34,709 nt of DNA from Chromatiaceae bacterium (GTDB taxonomy: Bacteria > Pseudomonadota > Gammaproteobacteria > Chromatiales > Chromatiaceae): assembly GCA_013426805.1 (NCBI GenBank), contig JACDZG010000079.1:1-34709 (forward strand), given 5' to 3'. The translations under genes and the position numbers were made by a program. The notes under the pieces were generated by a model. The model searched no databases and was not told the origin of the DNA. It was given only the letters and a program-made list of their open reading frames with translations. Below are positions 1-8,129 of this stretch, piece by piece. How positions within the stretch are numbered: position 1 is the stretch's first letter; each line of letters starts with the position of its first letter.

Positions 1-13
1 TTTTACTCAAATT

Positions 14-859
14 ATGTATATCTTTCATGACTTTAAATTTAACGAAGTAGAACTAGGCCGTTCCATCGACACCCTGTCGCTCAACGATTCCGGCGCCCAC
101 GAGTTGCTGCTTCGCAACAACGCCAGTATGCCGCTTGACATCGAGCGGCCGTTCGCTCCACCCTGGATCACCGCCTACCTCGACGAAAACCCGGACAATA
201 AGGTCACCGAGACGCTGCGCATGAATCCGCGCGATGAGTGGCGGCTCCTGATCAAGGCCCAAGCCTTTCGGCCCCCGCGCGGCAGCAGCCTCGTGAAACT
301 CTGCGGCGAGACCACATTGGAACTGGTGACGACCCAGAACCGAGGCGTCTACTATCTGGGGTTGGCGGCATTCGTCATCCTGCTGATCAATCACTGGATC
401 GACTTCGGGCACCTGCTGACACCGACTCATTCGGTGTGGCCGGCGGCGTTCAGTTTGGCATTAATCATCGGCTATGTGGCAATCATTGCCCCATCTACCC
501 CGCGTGTGGCATTTCTGCGGCTCTTGCGATTTGCCGACCGCCTCGATCGGCACCTTGACGTTGAATGGCTGACCGAACCCGCCAAGCGCCTCCTGGTCGT
601 CGAAGAGGGTACGCCGGATAAGGCGCCGCTGCGGCCCTGGGTGCGCGGCCTGGTTGCCGGGCTGCTGGCCGCCGTTGGGTCGGTAGCCCCGTTTTGGTTG
701 GTGCAACTCCTGGTTTCCTGGTTCTTACCCGCAGTCTTGGTATTTCTGCTCTATGCCGGGACCACCCTGTGGCTGGGCAGTCGCTGGCTCGGCGGCTATG
801 AACCGGACCTAGTCAAATTTGTGCAATCCATCCTGCAACGACTCCAGGGCAAGAAGTGA
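14..859 (+). CDS. Membrane protein with N-terminal soluble domain, possibly 5'-partial
   Basis: This encodes 281 residues. Residues 1-105 form a soluble, strand-rich region (the segment SLNDSGAHELLLRN resembles the start of an Ig-like or HYDIN-like sandwich). It is followed by hydrophobic helices at about 111-129, 141-160, 210-232 and 234-255, with a charged loop at 161-209 between the two pairs. I do not recognise a named family. No ribosome binding site is visible before the ATG and the frame stays open to the window edge, so the true start may lie upstream. It is 149 bases before the CHAT protease gene on the same strand and may be the membrane-facing part of that system, but this is inferred from position only. 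Confidence 0.7.
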   Translation: MYIFHDFKFNEVELGRSIDTLSLNDSGAHELLLRNNASMPLDIERPFAPPWITAYLDENPDNKVTETLRMNPRDEWRLLIKAQAFRPPRGSSLVKLCGETTLELVTTQNRGVYYLGLAAFVILLINHWIDFGHLLTPTHSVWPAAFSLALIIGYVAIIAPSTPRVAFLRLLRFADRLDRHLDVEWLTEPAKRLLVVEEGTPDKAPLRPWVRGLVAGLLAAVGSVAPFWLVQLLVSWFLPAVLVFLLYAGTTLWLGSRWLGGYEPDLVKFVQSILQRLQGKK

Positions 860-1008
860 GCGCCGCGGTGCCCACTGGCCGTCAAGCCGGCAGCCACGGT
901 AGGATTGACCGGGATGTCGTACCGGTGCCTGCGCGCTTGCCCATTGTCATCAGGGCACCCGGCTGACCAGACCGTGCGCATTCCATCAGGCCCCGCCAAG
1001 TTTCATCC

Positions 1009-2043
1009 ATGAGCACCCCGCATTCTCAGCCATTGGACTTCTGGGTTGACATCGTCCGCCACGGTGCGGACCCAAGGTGCACTGTGACCAGTCGCTGCAT
1101 GGCGGTGGGTGAGAGCGAGCCTCATTGGGTCGAGGTCTATGACCTCGTCAACGATGATCAGATGCTCCCCCTCGCGACGCGAGGGCACCGATTGTTCCGC
1201 AAGGTCTTTTCGGTGGGCATGCGGGACCTCTTGCGCAAGGCGCGGGATGTCGCCAGACAGGATGCCCGGGTCCGCATCCTGCTCGCCTACCCATCAGACC
1301 CCATCCTGCATGCGCTTCCCTGGGAGACTTTGCACGACGGCAGCGTCTATCTCGCCGTCGCCGACTACACGAGCATCGCGCGCTACCTGCGCCAGTCACG
1401 ACCGGTGAAGCCGCTGACGGTCGAGCCACCACTGCGGGCACTCGCGACGACCGCTTCACCCGCCAACCAGGCGACGCTAGACCTCGACAGGGAGATTAGT
1501 GACCTCCGCGCCCACTTCGATCGCTTTCCACTGTATGTGGCCCGACTCGAATCCCGACCGCACATCGGACTGCGACAATTGCGTCAGGCCTTCGGGGTCG
1601 CCGCCACCGACGGTGAGCCATTCCACATCTGGCACCACGCTGGCCACGGCGAGACGAGCAAGGACGCGGTGTCCTATCTCTTATTGGAGGATGAGAACGG
1701 GAAGATCTCGGCCAGTCGCGTCCTGGATAGCCTTGAGATGGATGAGTTGCGTCTCGTCGTGCTCAATGTCTGTTTCGGGGCCGATCGGTGCGGACTGACG
1801 ACCCTGTTAGCCGAAATCAATGTGCCGGCAACACTGGGTTTTTCCGCATCGGTCACGGATTACCATGCAGTCGCGTTTGCCAACACCTTCTACCGCACTC
1901 TCCTTGGCGATAGCGCGTCCGTCGATTGGGCGGTACGCGAAGCCCGGCGAACCCTGATGGCCAGCGGCGGCGATGCCTGGTCGACTGCCGTGCTGTTCCT
2001 GCGCACCGTCCAGGCACAGTTTTTCACGCGATCACGCCGCTAG
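1009..2043 (+). CDS. CHAT-domain caspase-like protease
   Basis: This is a 344-residue protein of the CHAT family (caspase HetF associated with TPRs), cysteine proteases of the caspase/separase clan. The catalytic His is in FHIWHHAGHGE (H213, in the GHG triplet) and the catalytic Cys is in VVLNVCFGA (C255). Both lie at the ends of predicted strands, as in the family. The upstream LPWETLHDG stretch (about 103-111) and the region around YTSIARYLR are also typical of CHAT domains. Following the Cys, SASVTDYHAVAFANTFY and the final helices match the usual C-terminal half. There is no TPR or other recognition domain on the same chain, so target choice probably depends on its operon partners. It is the first gene of a tight operon, 16 bases before the large STAND-like gene. 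In related systems such proteases are effectors that cleave host or pore-forming proteins; that role is inferred here. Confidence 0.88.
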   Translation: MSTPHSQPLDFWVDIVRHGADPRCTVTSRCMAVGESEPHWVEVYDLVNDDQMLPLATRGHRLFRKVFSVGMRDLLRKARDVARQDARVRILLAYPSDPILHALPWETLHDGSVYLAVADYTSIARYLRQSRPVKPLTVEPPLRALATTASPANQATLDLDREISDLRAHFDRFPLYVARLESRPHIGLRQLRQAFGVAATDGEPFHIWHHAGHGETSKDAVSYLLLEDENGKISASRVLDSLEMDELRLVVLNVCFGADRCGLTTLLAEINVPATLGFSASVTDYHAVAFANTFYRTLLGDSASVDWAVREARRTLMASGGDAWSTAVLFLRTVQAQFFTRSRR

Positions 2044-2047
2044 AAAT

Positions 2048-2054
2048 AAGGAAG
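2048..2054 (+). promoter_or_regulatory. Shine-Dalgarno site deciding the start of the STAND-like gene
   Basis: AAGGAAG lies five bases before the ATG at 2060 and just after the CHAT stop codon. It favours this start over an in-frame ATG at 1973 inside the CHAT gene, which would add an unusual Cys/Arg-rich 29-residue leader. Confidence 0.7.
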
Positions 2055-2059
2055 CGCTG

Positions 2060-5000
2060 ATGCCGAACACGAATACCAACGGACCCGATGATCCCAATGG
2101 CCCCGCGACGGAGCCGTCGGCTGGCGAACCGGCGCAGGTGGAACCGGCGCAGGCGGAACCCGCGCAGCCGGAGCCGGTGCCGACCGCGTCGCCGCCGACT
2201 GAACCAACCAACGACCCTGATGACGGGGCGCGTCAAGATCCGCGCGGCAGCGTGCTGCCCAATAACTCAACCGTTACACAAGAGCCTGCGCGAAAAGTGT
2301 TCTCTGGTGGCTTCGCCGGAGCGCATGAGGACCACAAACGTGATAGCGACGAGATCTCCATCGACGAGCTGGCTCCGGCAACACTGAACAGGCTCGATCG
2401 GGTCTTCGTTCCACCGCCCACGTTCGATTCGCTCATCGCGCGTTGCAACACCCAGCAAGACAGCGTCCCGCGAATCTTTCTCGTTGAGGGGCTACCACGA
2501 AGCGGGCGCTTCTCCTGTGCCGTGCGCTTGGGCCGCGCCTTGCCGGGTGGTGTGAAACGCCAGTATTTCATCTGCCGACCGCGCACTCGGCAGCAACTCT
2601 TGTTGGTCGATGTGATTCCACGCCCCATCGTCGAGCATGGCATCTACGTCATTGAGGATATCTTGCGTCTGGGGATCATCCTGGCGGGCTCGGATCCCTA
2701 TCTGGAGATCGTCAACAAGGATCTGCGAAAGCAACAGGCGTACCTGATCTTGACCGCAGAGCCGAGCACCGATTCGGACCACCGCATCCAGACCATCCCT
2801 ACCGACGGCACCGATCTTCCCAAGGCATTTGAGCAGCACCTGGAATGGTACGGCACCGGCAACGATCGGCTCTATATCGACAAATGGGTAGGAGATGCAC
2901 TGAATCAGGAGTCTCGCAGGGAGATTGTCAAGTCGCTGAAAACCCCTGTGCAGGTTAATCAGCTCTGCGTGCTCGTAGGTAAACAGCAGCTTGGCGAGGG
3001 CAGCGATCCCGCGGAGACCATTAAGCGCATCAGGGAGATCGCCGACAGTCTTGGTCAGAGTGATGTGATCGGCGCCCACCGCCGTTTCGAGGGGTTTTCA
3101 CTAAACGGCAAATTGGTCGCGCTGTTGGTCGGACTCTTTCCTGGGGCACGTCGCACCACCCTCGAGGGGCTCTATACCGGAACGGTGGCGTGGTTGCGTG
3201 CAGATGGACTTCCTTACAAGGACGCCCGCCTGCGCGGGCTCGACGATCTGTACCTGGACCTCGGGATCCAAGAGGGCGATTCCGGACGCTTGGAGTACAT
3301 AGACAAACTGCTGGAGCAGGAGGTCATCAAGAATCAGATCCCCAATTATCGGCACCTGCTGTGGTCGGTAGTGGAGCACCAAAGTACCTGGGTCCAGGGC
3401 TTCATCGGACCCGGGCAATGGGAGTTCCGCGCCACGCTGGGGGCCGCCATTGGCCGACTCGGGCAGTATCGTCCGCAGCAATTGAAGAGTGTATTGGATG
3501 ACTTGGCGCGGCAATCCGAGGCCGAGATCGCTGCCTTACCCGGGTATGCGCTGCAGCAACTGTGCAAGGACGACAGTAGCAAGCGGGGATTCGTCATTGA
3601 GATTCTGACAGCTTGGAGCAAGTCGCAGGACGCGGACCTGATGTGGGCCGCGGGGGCCGCGGTCTGGCGGGTCTACCCCCACTTCGCCAGTCTCGACTCG
3701 ACCGACATGAAGAGTGCCGATGATCTCGATGAAATTCTCGGAGAATTGGCCGCCGGTCTGCTGCGGCTTGATGATCCGGAACAGACCACGATGGTGTTTT
3801 TTTCGTTGCTACGGGCAATCCGCGAGATCCTGAGGGACTGTCCGCAAGCGATGACCAGTCTGCTGGGTACCTGGCTGCGACGCGAACTTCATCCTGATTC
3901 GGGCGAGGGTTCAGAGGAATTGCAGACGATACCGCCGGAGCCTGCTGATGATCAGGCGCGCAGAAACGTTGCGGGGCATATCGCTCAAGGCTTGTTCGCT
4001 TTTGACAGGAAGACCGATCGGCTGATCGAAGTCCGTCACGGCCGATTGCTGGACCTGGTCACCCCCATCCTAAATGCAGGCAAGGAAACGGTCGTTGAGG
4101 TCATGGACTCCCTGCTGGAATGGTGCAGTCAAGAAGGCTGGTGTGGGCGGGTCGAGGTGGCGCTGCTGCACGCCGCCAATCGGGGCAACCACGAACAGCG
4201 CGAACTGTTGTGCGCACCGCTCGCCTACCAGTGGACTAAGAGCGAGATTGCGGGGGTCCGTGCCGCCGCCGAACGGGTACTTGCTCGGGCACTTCTTCTG
4301 AACGGGTTTCCTTGCGATCTGCCCAGCGCCGGGCGCGCACTGGTGATCGCGGACGGTGGTCGCTTGGCACGGCGCGAGGCTACGAGCGCCCGCGTTGCGT
4401 ATCAACTCTACGAGCGTCTGCGGGCCCGGGTGGGTCTCATGGCCGGAGTCTTGGGCGGAAATCGACCCGTGCGGACCGAGCAGGCGATCACCCAGGCATC
4501 CTTCCAATCCGACCACCCCCATTCCTGTCTGCTGCTGCCGCTCCTTGACCAGTTGTCGCCGCAAGAGACCCCCTTCGTCCTGCTGCTCGCCTGGGACGAG
4601 GTCATCGACCTGGAGGATGTCCTGGAACTTCCCTGGAAGGATCGAATCATCCTGATCCCCTTCTCGGGGGTACAGTTTCCGGAGCATCCGTTGTTCCATC
4701 ATGTGTTTCAATTGACCACGGATGCCGCCATCGGTCCCGCGGATATCCTCGTGGGGCGCACCCTGGGTTATCGCCTCGTTCGCCGGTCGTCGCAGGATTG
4801 GGAACATTTACTGGAGCAGACCTTTCGCGACATTCAACCCCTTGATGAACCAAGCCTGTATGCCGAAATTGATCGTATGGCGACCAATCTCGACCGCCTC
4901 GACTCGATCGCTGCACCGACCGATCATGCGCGTCTAATCTCTTGCGCACTACTCTGGTTGGCAGGGCGCAATATGGCGCGGGCGGTCGACCTTCTGGATC

Positions 5001-6055
5001 GCTGGGCGCACGCCGAGGCGCCGGTAGACACCCTGGCAGAGTCCTGCGCGATTTTGCTGCTGCGAACCTACGCCGAATGGAACCTGCAACTCGGCGACGA
5101 GGCTTCGCACGATCGACCGCCACAACCCGACATCGACGCCCTGGCCCCGCTGCTGCGATTGGGACCATTGCTCGCTAGACGGGAGAGTCGGGTGGGCATC
5201 GAGGCCCTGTTGCGACTCGTCCGTCATTGGTCCATCGACAGTCGCACGGTGGGTGAGCAGCGCGAGACCTGGAGCGAGCGGTTTCGGCAGACACAACCAA
5301 ACGGGAAGAATGAACTGCTGACGACGCTCAAGCAGTTGCCGGCGGACTGGAACTCCTGGCTACGCGACCGTCTCAGCGCCGAACAGCCGGGTGACGCCTA
5401 TGGTGAGACCTGGCAGCGCCCAATGCCGGAGTTCGGTGAGAAAGAAGTGATCTCGTCTGGCGTGCGGCAGGTCCGCGACTGGCTGTTGCTACGCTTGGGA
5501 TTGCGGGGAGCGAGGGCAACCACCGACTTGCCGAAAGATGGCTGGTGCGGCGTAATTCTCGTCGACCCAGGCAATGACATCTCCCGCCAATCCCAGTTCT
5601 TACCCGACCTTGCGGTAGAGTTGTTCAAGCAGTTCGAGGCAAAGGCGAAGGACGCGCTGCATCTGTTGATGTATCGCATTGGCGAGAGTCGGCCGGTGGT
5701 GGTTACGGGCGAAAAACCAACGTTCGACCTGTTACGACCGGAATTCCTGCCGGCCCGCCACCGGCTCATCGCTCCCCTGCTGGAGCAACTGCCATTAGAA
5801 CGGGTGCGCTGGTGCGTCCTGCTGACGGCGGACCCACCATACGATCTGAACGATATGGACGACTTCCTTCCGCGTTCCCGGAGCTTTGTCTATCACCGCC
5901 CGCGCCGCTCTGGCGCCGACACCTGGGGGTCGCCGCACTGGCAGTCACCATATCTGCCGGACCGCAACGCCAAGGCAGTGAGCGAGGCGTCAAGTCTCTG
6001 CCAGAGCATACACCGTCTACTGTCTGAGGAAGCGACAAATAATGAACGCCATTAA
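2060..6055 (+). CDS. Large STAND-like NTPase with degenerate P-loop and helical repeats
   Basis: This is a 1331-residue protein. Residues 1-85 are a Pro/Glu/Ala-rich linker with EPAQ-type repeats. A P-loop-like segment, GLPRSGRF, is at 144-151 with Arg in place of the Walker A Lys. It is followed by a Walker B-like YVIEDIL. The middle (about 400-750) is strongly helical and looks like HEAT or ARM repeats. Two alpha/beta modules follow, at about 758-870 (strand LVIADGG, then LLLPLLDQL and FVLLLAWDEVIDLEDV) and 1162-1331 (strand VILVDPGN, then HRLIAPLLEQL and CVLLTADPPYDLNDM). They resemble each other and the C-terminus of the next gene product. The architecture fits an inactive STAND (iSTAND) scaffold or sensor that passes a signal to the adjacent CHAT protease; the function is inferred. 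The gene overlaps the next one by 14 bases. Assignment to STAND is moderate; the repeat count cannot be fixed by eye. Confidence 0.82.
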   Translation: MPNTNTNGPDDPNGPATEPSAGEPAQVEPAQAEPAQPEPVPTASPPTEPTNDPDDGARQDPRGSVLPNNSTVTQEPARKVFSGGFAGAHEDHKRDSDEISIDELAPATLNRLDRVFVPPPTFDSLIARCNTQQDSVPRIFLVEGLPRSGRFSCAVRLGRALPGGVKRQYFICRPRTRQQLLLVDVIPRPIVEHGIYVIEDILRLGIILAGSDPYLEIVNKDLRKQQAYLILTAEPSTDSDHRIQTIPTDGTDLPKAFEQHLEWYGTGNDRLYIDKWVGDALNQESRREIVKSLKTPVQVNQLCVLVGKQQLGEGSDPAETIKRIREIADSLGQSDVIGAHRRFEGFSLNGKLVALLVGLFPGARRTTLEGLYTGTVAWLRADGLPYKDARLRGLDDLYLDLGIQEGDSGRLEYIDKLLEQEVIKNQIPNYRHLLWSVVEHQSTWVQGFIGPGQWEFRATLGAAIGRLGQYRPQQLKSVLDDLARQSEAEIAALPGYALQQLCKDDSSKRGFVIEILTAWSKSQDADLMWAAGAAVWRVYPHFASLDSTDMKSADDLDEILGELAAGLLRLDDPEQTTMVFFSLLRAIREILRDCPQAMTSLLGTWLRRELHPDSGEGSEELQTIPPEPADDQARRNVAGHIAQGLFAFDRKTDRLIEVRHGRLLDLVTPILNAGKETVVEVMDSLLEWCSQEGWCGRVEVALLHAANRGNHEQRELLCAPLAYQWTKSEIAGVRAAAERVLARALLLNGFPCDLPSAGRALVIADGGRLARREATSARVAYQLYERLRARVGLMAGVLGGNRPVRTEQAITQASFQSDHPHSCLLLPLLDQLSPQETPFVLLLAWDEVIDLEDVLELPWKDRIILIPFSGVQFPEHPLFHHVFQLTTDAAIGPADILVGRTLGYRLVRRSSQDWEHLLEQTFRDIQPLDEPSLYAEIDRMATNLDRLDSIAAPTDHARLISCALLWLAGRNMARAVDLLDRWAHAEAPVDTLAESCAILLLRTYAEWNLQLGDEASHDRPPQPDIDALAPLLRLGPLLARRESRVGIEALLRLVRHWSIDSRTVGEQRETWSERFRQTQPNGKNELLTTLKQLPADWNSWLRDRLSAEQPGDAYGETWQRPMPEFGEKEVISSGVRQVRDWLLLRLGLRGARATTDLPKDGWCGVILVDPGNDISRQSQFLPDLAVELFKQFEAKAKDALHLLMYRIGESRPVVVTGEKPTFDLLRPEFLPARHRLIAPLLEQLPLERVRWCVLLTADPPYDLNDMDDFLPRSRSFVYHRPRRSGADTWGSPHWQSPYLPDRNAKAVSEASSLCQSIHRLLSEEATNNERH

Positions 6056-7448
6056 GTGTCCATTGTGTACCCACATCCTGACTACACCCTTGCAGCAATG
6101 TCCAGCCTGTGACCGCCCATTGCCGCGCGGTTTCTACGAACAATGCCGCAACGCCCCGCCGATCTGGCTCATGACCGGCGGCTTCCCCAAACACGGCAAG
6201 ACGACTTATCTATCCGCCCTGATTCTGAAATTGGAGAATCTCGGTCAGGTGCTGCCGGGGGCCTATCATCTGTGTCGCGACGGCTACACGAACGATGCGA
6301 TACGCCAGATGCGTCGCGAGACGCAGTTGGGCGATCAGCCTCCCGCAACCCCTCGCGGTGCCACTCAGCCCTTGGTGATCAGCATCCATCATCTGCCCGA
6401 GCAGACCGATCGTACGATCGTCATGTACGATGTCCCGGGCGAGATATTCCATTCACTGGAAGAGATCCCGGATTACGTTCCAGGACTTTCAGAGATCCAG
6501 ACCATCTGGATGCTGGTGAGTCTCAGCGAGTTGAATGCCAATGCGGACGGCTATTCGTTACCGGGTCTGTTCCACGCCTATTTTACGGCGCTCGATCAGA
6601 AGAAGGTGGATCTGACAAAACTGTCTGTGGTCGTCGTCTATACCAAAGCGGACATGGTGGAAAATTTCCCGGCCGCGGTTTCGGAATACCTTCTGTCGGA
6701 CCCCTATCGACGTTCCGTCGGCGGTGCGGACGCCGATAAAGGCCGGGGTTTCGCGATGTCCGCATACCTCCAGGAGATGGAGCGGATATCACAGGTGTTG
6801 GAAGAGTTCACCGATCGGAATGTCAAGGGCGGAAACGCGTTCGTAAATATGGGTCGGCACCTGGGGATGAAGCTCAAATTCAGCGCCGTATCGGCGCTGG
6901 GACAGGCCCCCGATCAGGAGTATAACCGGCTGCAGTCCGAGGCCGAACCAGCACGCGTGTTGGACCCATTTCTCTGGTCACTCTGGCTGAGCAGACCCGC
7001 GGACACGGTCAAGCGGGCGCAGGACGACCAACTGTTGCTGCTCCTGGATTCCGGCGGCGCTGCGCAACCCCTTTACGACGAAGGCCTTGCCTTGGCTCTA
7101 TGGAATGAGCTGAAGCTACGCGGTTTTCCGGCAAGGGTCCACTATCTGGGGCAGTCTAAAGCGGTCTCCCACCCGGGCCAGACCCCCCCGGCCCGTCCGG
7201 CGCAACGTCCACGCCACCGCCTGATCGGACCCATCTTGGAGCAGAGCCAAGGGACACGCGCCGTAGTCCTGACCACTGGGCCGATCTCTGACCTCGCGGA
7301 TTTCCGCTCCGGAGTCTGGCGACACTCACTGTTTCTGGTAACGACCGAAGAGGACGACGCGGCCGATTGGCCTCTGACTTTTCACTATCGCTCCGGTGAT
7401 TCCGCGTCGGCCATCGTGGACCTGCTGACCGCGGCCAGGCCTGAGTAA
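6042..7448 (+). CDS. Zinc-ribbon P-loop GTPase (double-GTPase type) with C-terminal alpha/beta module
   Basis: This 468-residue protein starts with a zinc ribbon (C6-x2-C9 and C20-x2-C23), followed by a P-loop GGFPKHGKTT (Walker A G47 to T54), a G3-like DVPG in VMYDVPGEIF, and a G4-like TKAD in VVVYTKADMVE. This layout matches the DO-GTPase (double GTPase) families described with GAP1 proteins in NTP-dependent conflict systems. The C-terminal 140 residues (329-468) form a separate alpha/beta module with LLLLLDSGG, RHRLIGPILEQ and AVVLTTGPISDLADF. This resembles the two modules in the upstream protein, suggesting the two proteins share a structural or interaction domain. The start codon lies inside the end of the previous gene, and the FGE-like gene follows after 15 bases. 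GTP preference is inferred from the TKAD motif. Confidence 0.85.
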   Translation: MNAIKCPLCTHILTTPLQQCPACDRPLPRGFYEQCRNAPPIWLMTGGFPKHGKTTYLSALILKLENLGQVLPGAYHLCRDGYTNDAIRQMRRETQLGDQPPATPRGATQPLVISIHHLPEQTDRTIVMYDVPGEIFHSLEEIPDYVPGLSEIQTIWMLVSLSELNANADGYSLPGLFHAYFTALDQKKVDLTKLSVVVVYTKADMVENFPAAVSEYLLSDPYRRSVGGADADKGRGFAMSAYLQEMERISQVLEEFTDRNVKGGNAFVNMGRHLGMKLKFSAVSALGQAPDQEYNRLQSEAEPARVLDPFLWSLWLSRPADTVKRAQDDQLLLLLDSGGAAQPLYDEGLALALWNELKLRGFPARVHYLGQSKAVSHPGQTPPARPAQRPRHRLIGPILEQSQGTRAVVLTTGPISDLADFRSGVWRHSLFLVTTEEDDAADWPLTFHYRSGDSASAIVDLLTAARPE

Positions 7449-7463
7449 ACGGAGAACATTTCG

Positions 7464-8129
7464 ATGTCTGAGATCCTATATGACGCTGCCGGTTTTCCGA
7501 TGCTTCGAGTGGATGCCATTGATGCCTACATTCATTGGCTTCCGGTGACCAAGATTCAGTTCGAGTACTTCCTTTGTGACCGCCCGTCGTCACAATTCGA
7601 CCAAGACTGGTACAACGGGATACTCCAATTGAATCCCCGCGTATCGCCGCAACAGATAGCGCAGAAGAACTATTGGGAGTCGTTCATTACAGGCATCCGC
7701 CCCGATGAGGCACGGGCTTTCGCCGACTGGTGCGGCGAGCAGGACGGGGCCGAATATACACTGCCGACCGGTCCCGAGTGGTTCAAGGCCTACCAGATAC
7801 TCAAGTCGGATCCGGCCCGCGAGATCGCCGAGATCACGACAGAGAAGCTGAGCGACCGTACCAGAAAACTGTTGATCAGGATCGACAAAGCCGTCCGTGA
7901 TCGCCCAAGGGAGACACTGTCGCTCGCCGATCAGATGTTGATGCGTGACGGTGTGATGGAGTGGGTTGCGACCGAAGCCGACAAGCGACCATGGGCCGCC
8001 TTCGGCCAGCCGAATAAGACGTTTTTCGCCAACCTCTATACCCCGGACAGTGGTCAACCGCAGATTCCGAACGACTACGAACAGCGGCTTCGGTCTCATG
8101 GTTTCAGACTGTTGAGGCGCTCGGCATGA
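7464..8129 (+). CDS. Small FGE-sulfatase-like domain protein, probably non-catalytic
   Basis: This is a 221-residue protein of the formylglycine-generating enzyme (FGE-sulfatase) fold. The N-terminal WLPVTKIQFEYFL matches the family's 'PVT-N-x-Y-x-x-F' segment. Later landmarks include ARAFADWCGEQDGAEYTLPTGPEWFKAY (around 86-110, in place of the usual RLPTEAEWEYA), DGVMEWV and the terminal SHGFRLLRR. It is shorter than typical FGEs, and the RGGSW block with the catalytic Cys pair before the GFR end is missing; the only Cys are in FLCDRP and DWCGEQ. It is therefore more likely a binding module than an oxidase. Such FGE-like domains recur in conflict systems and diversity-generating regions as ligand-binding domains. 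Its stop overlaps the next start (ATGA), implying coupled translation with the GAP1 gene. Confidence 0.78.
   Translation: MSEILYDAAGFPMLRVDAIDAYIHWLPVTKIQFEYFLCDRPSSQFDQDWYNGILQLNPRVSPQQIAQKNYWESFITGIRPDEARAFADWCGEQDGAEYTLPTGPEWFKAYQILKSDPAREIAEITTEKLSDRTRKLLIRIDKAVRDRPRETLSLADQMLMRDGVMEWVATEADKRPWAAFGQPNKTFFANLYTPDSGQPQIPNDYEQRLRSHGFRLLRRSA

Noticed and set aside
1973-2059. Upstream ATG for the STAND-like protein
   Set aside because: It lies inside the CHAT gene, adds an unnatural leader and has no ribosome binding site, while AAGGAAG precedes the ATG at 2060.
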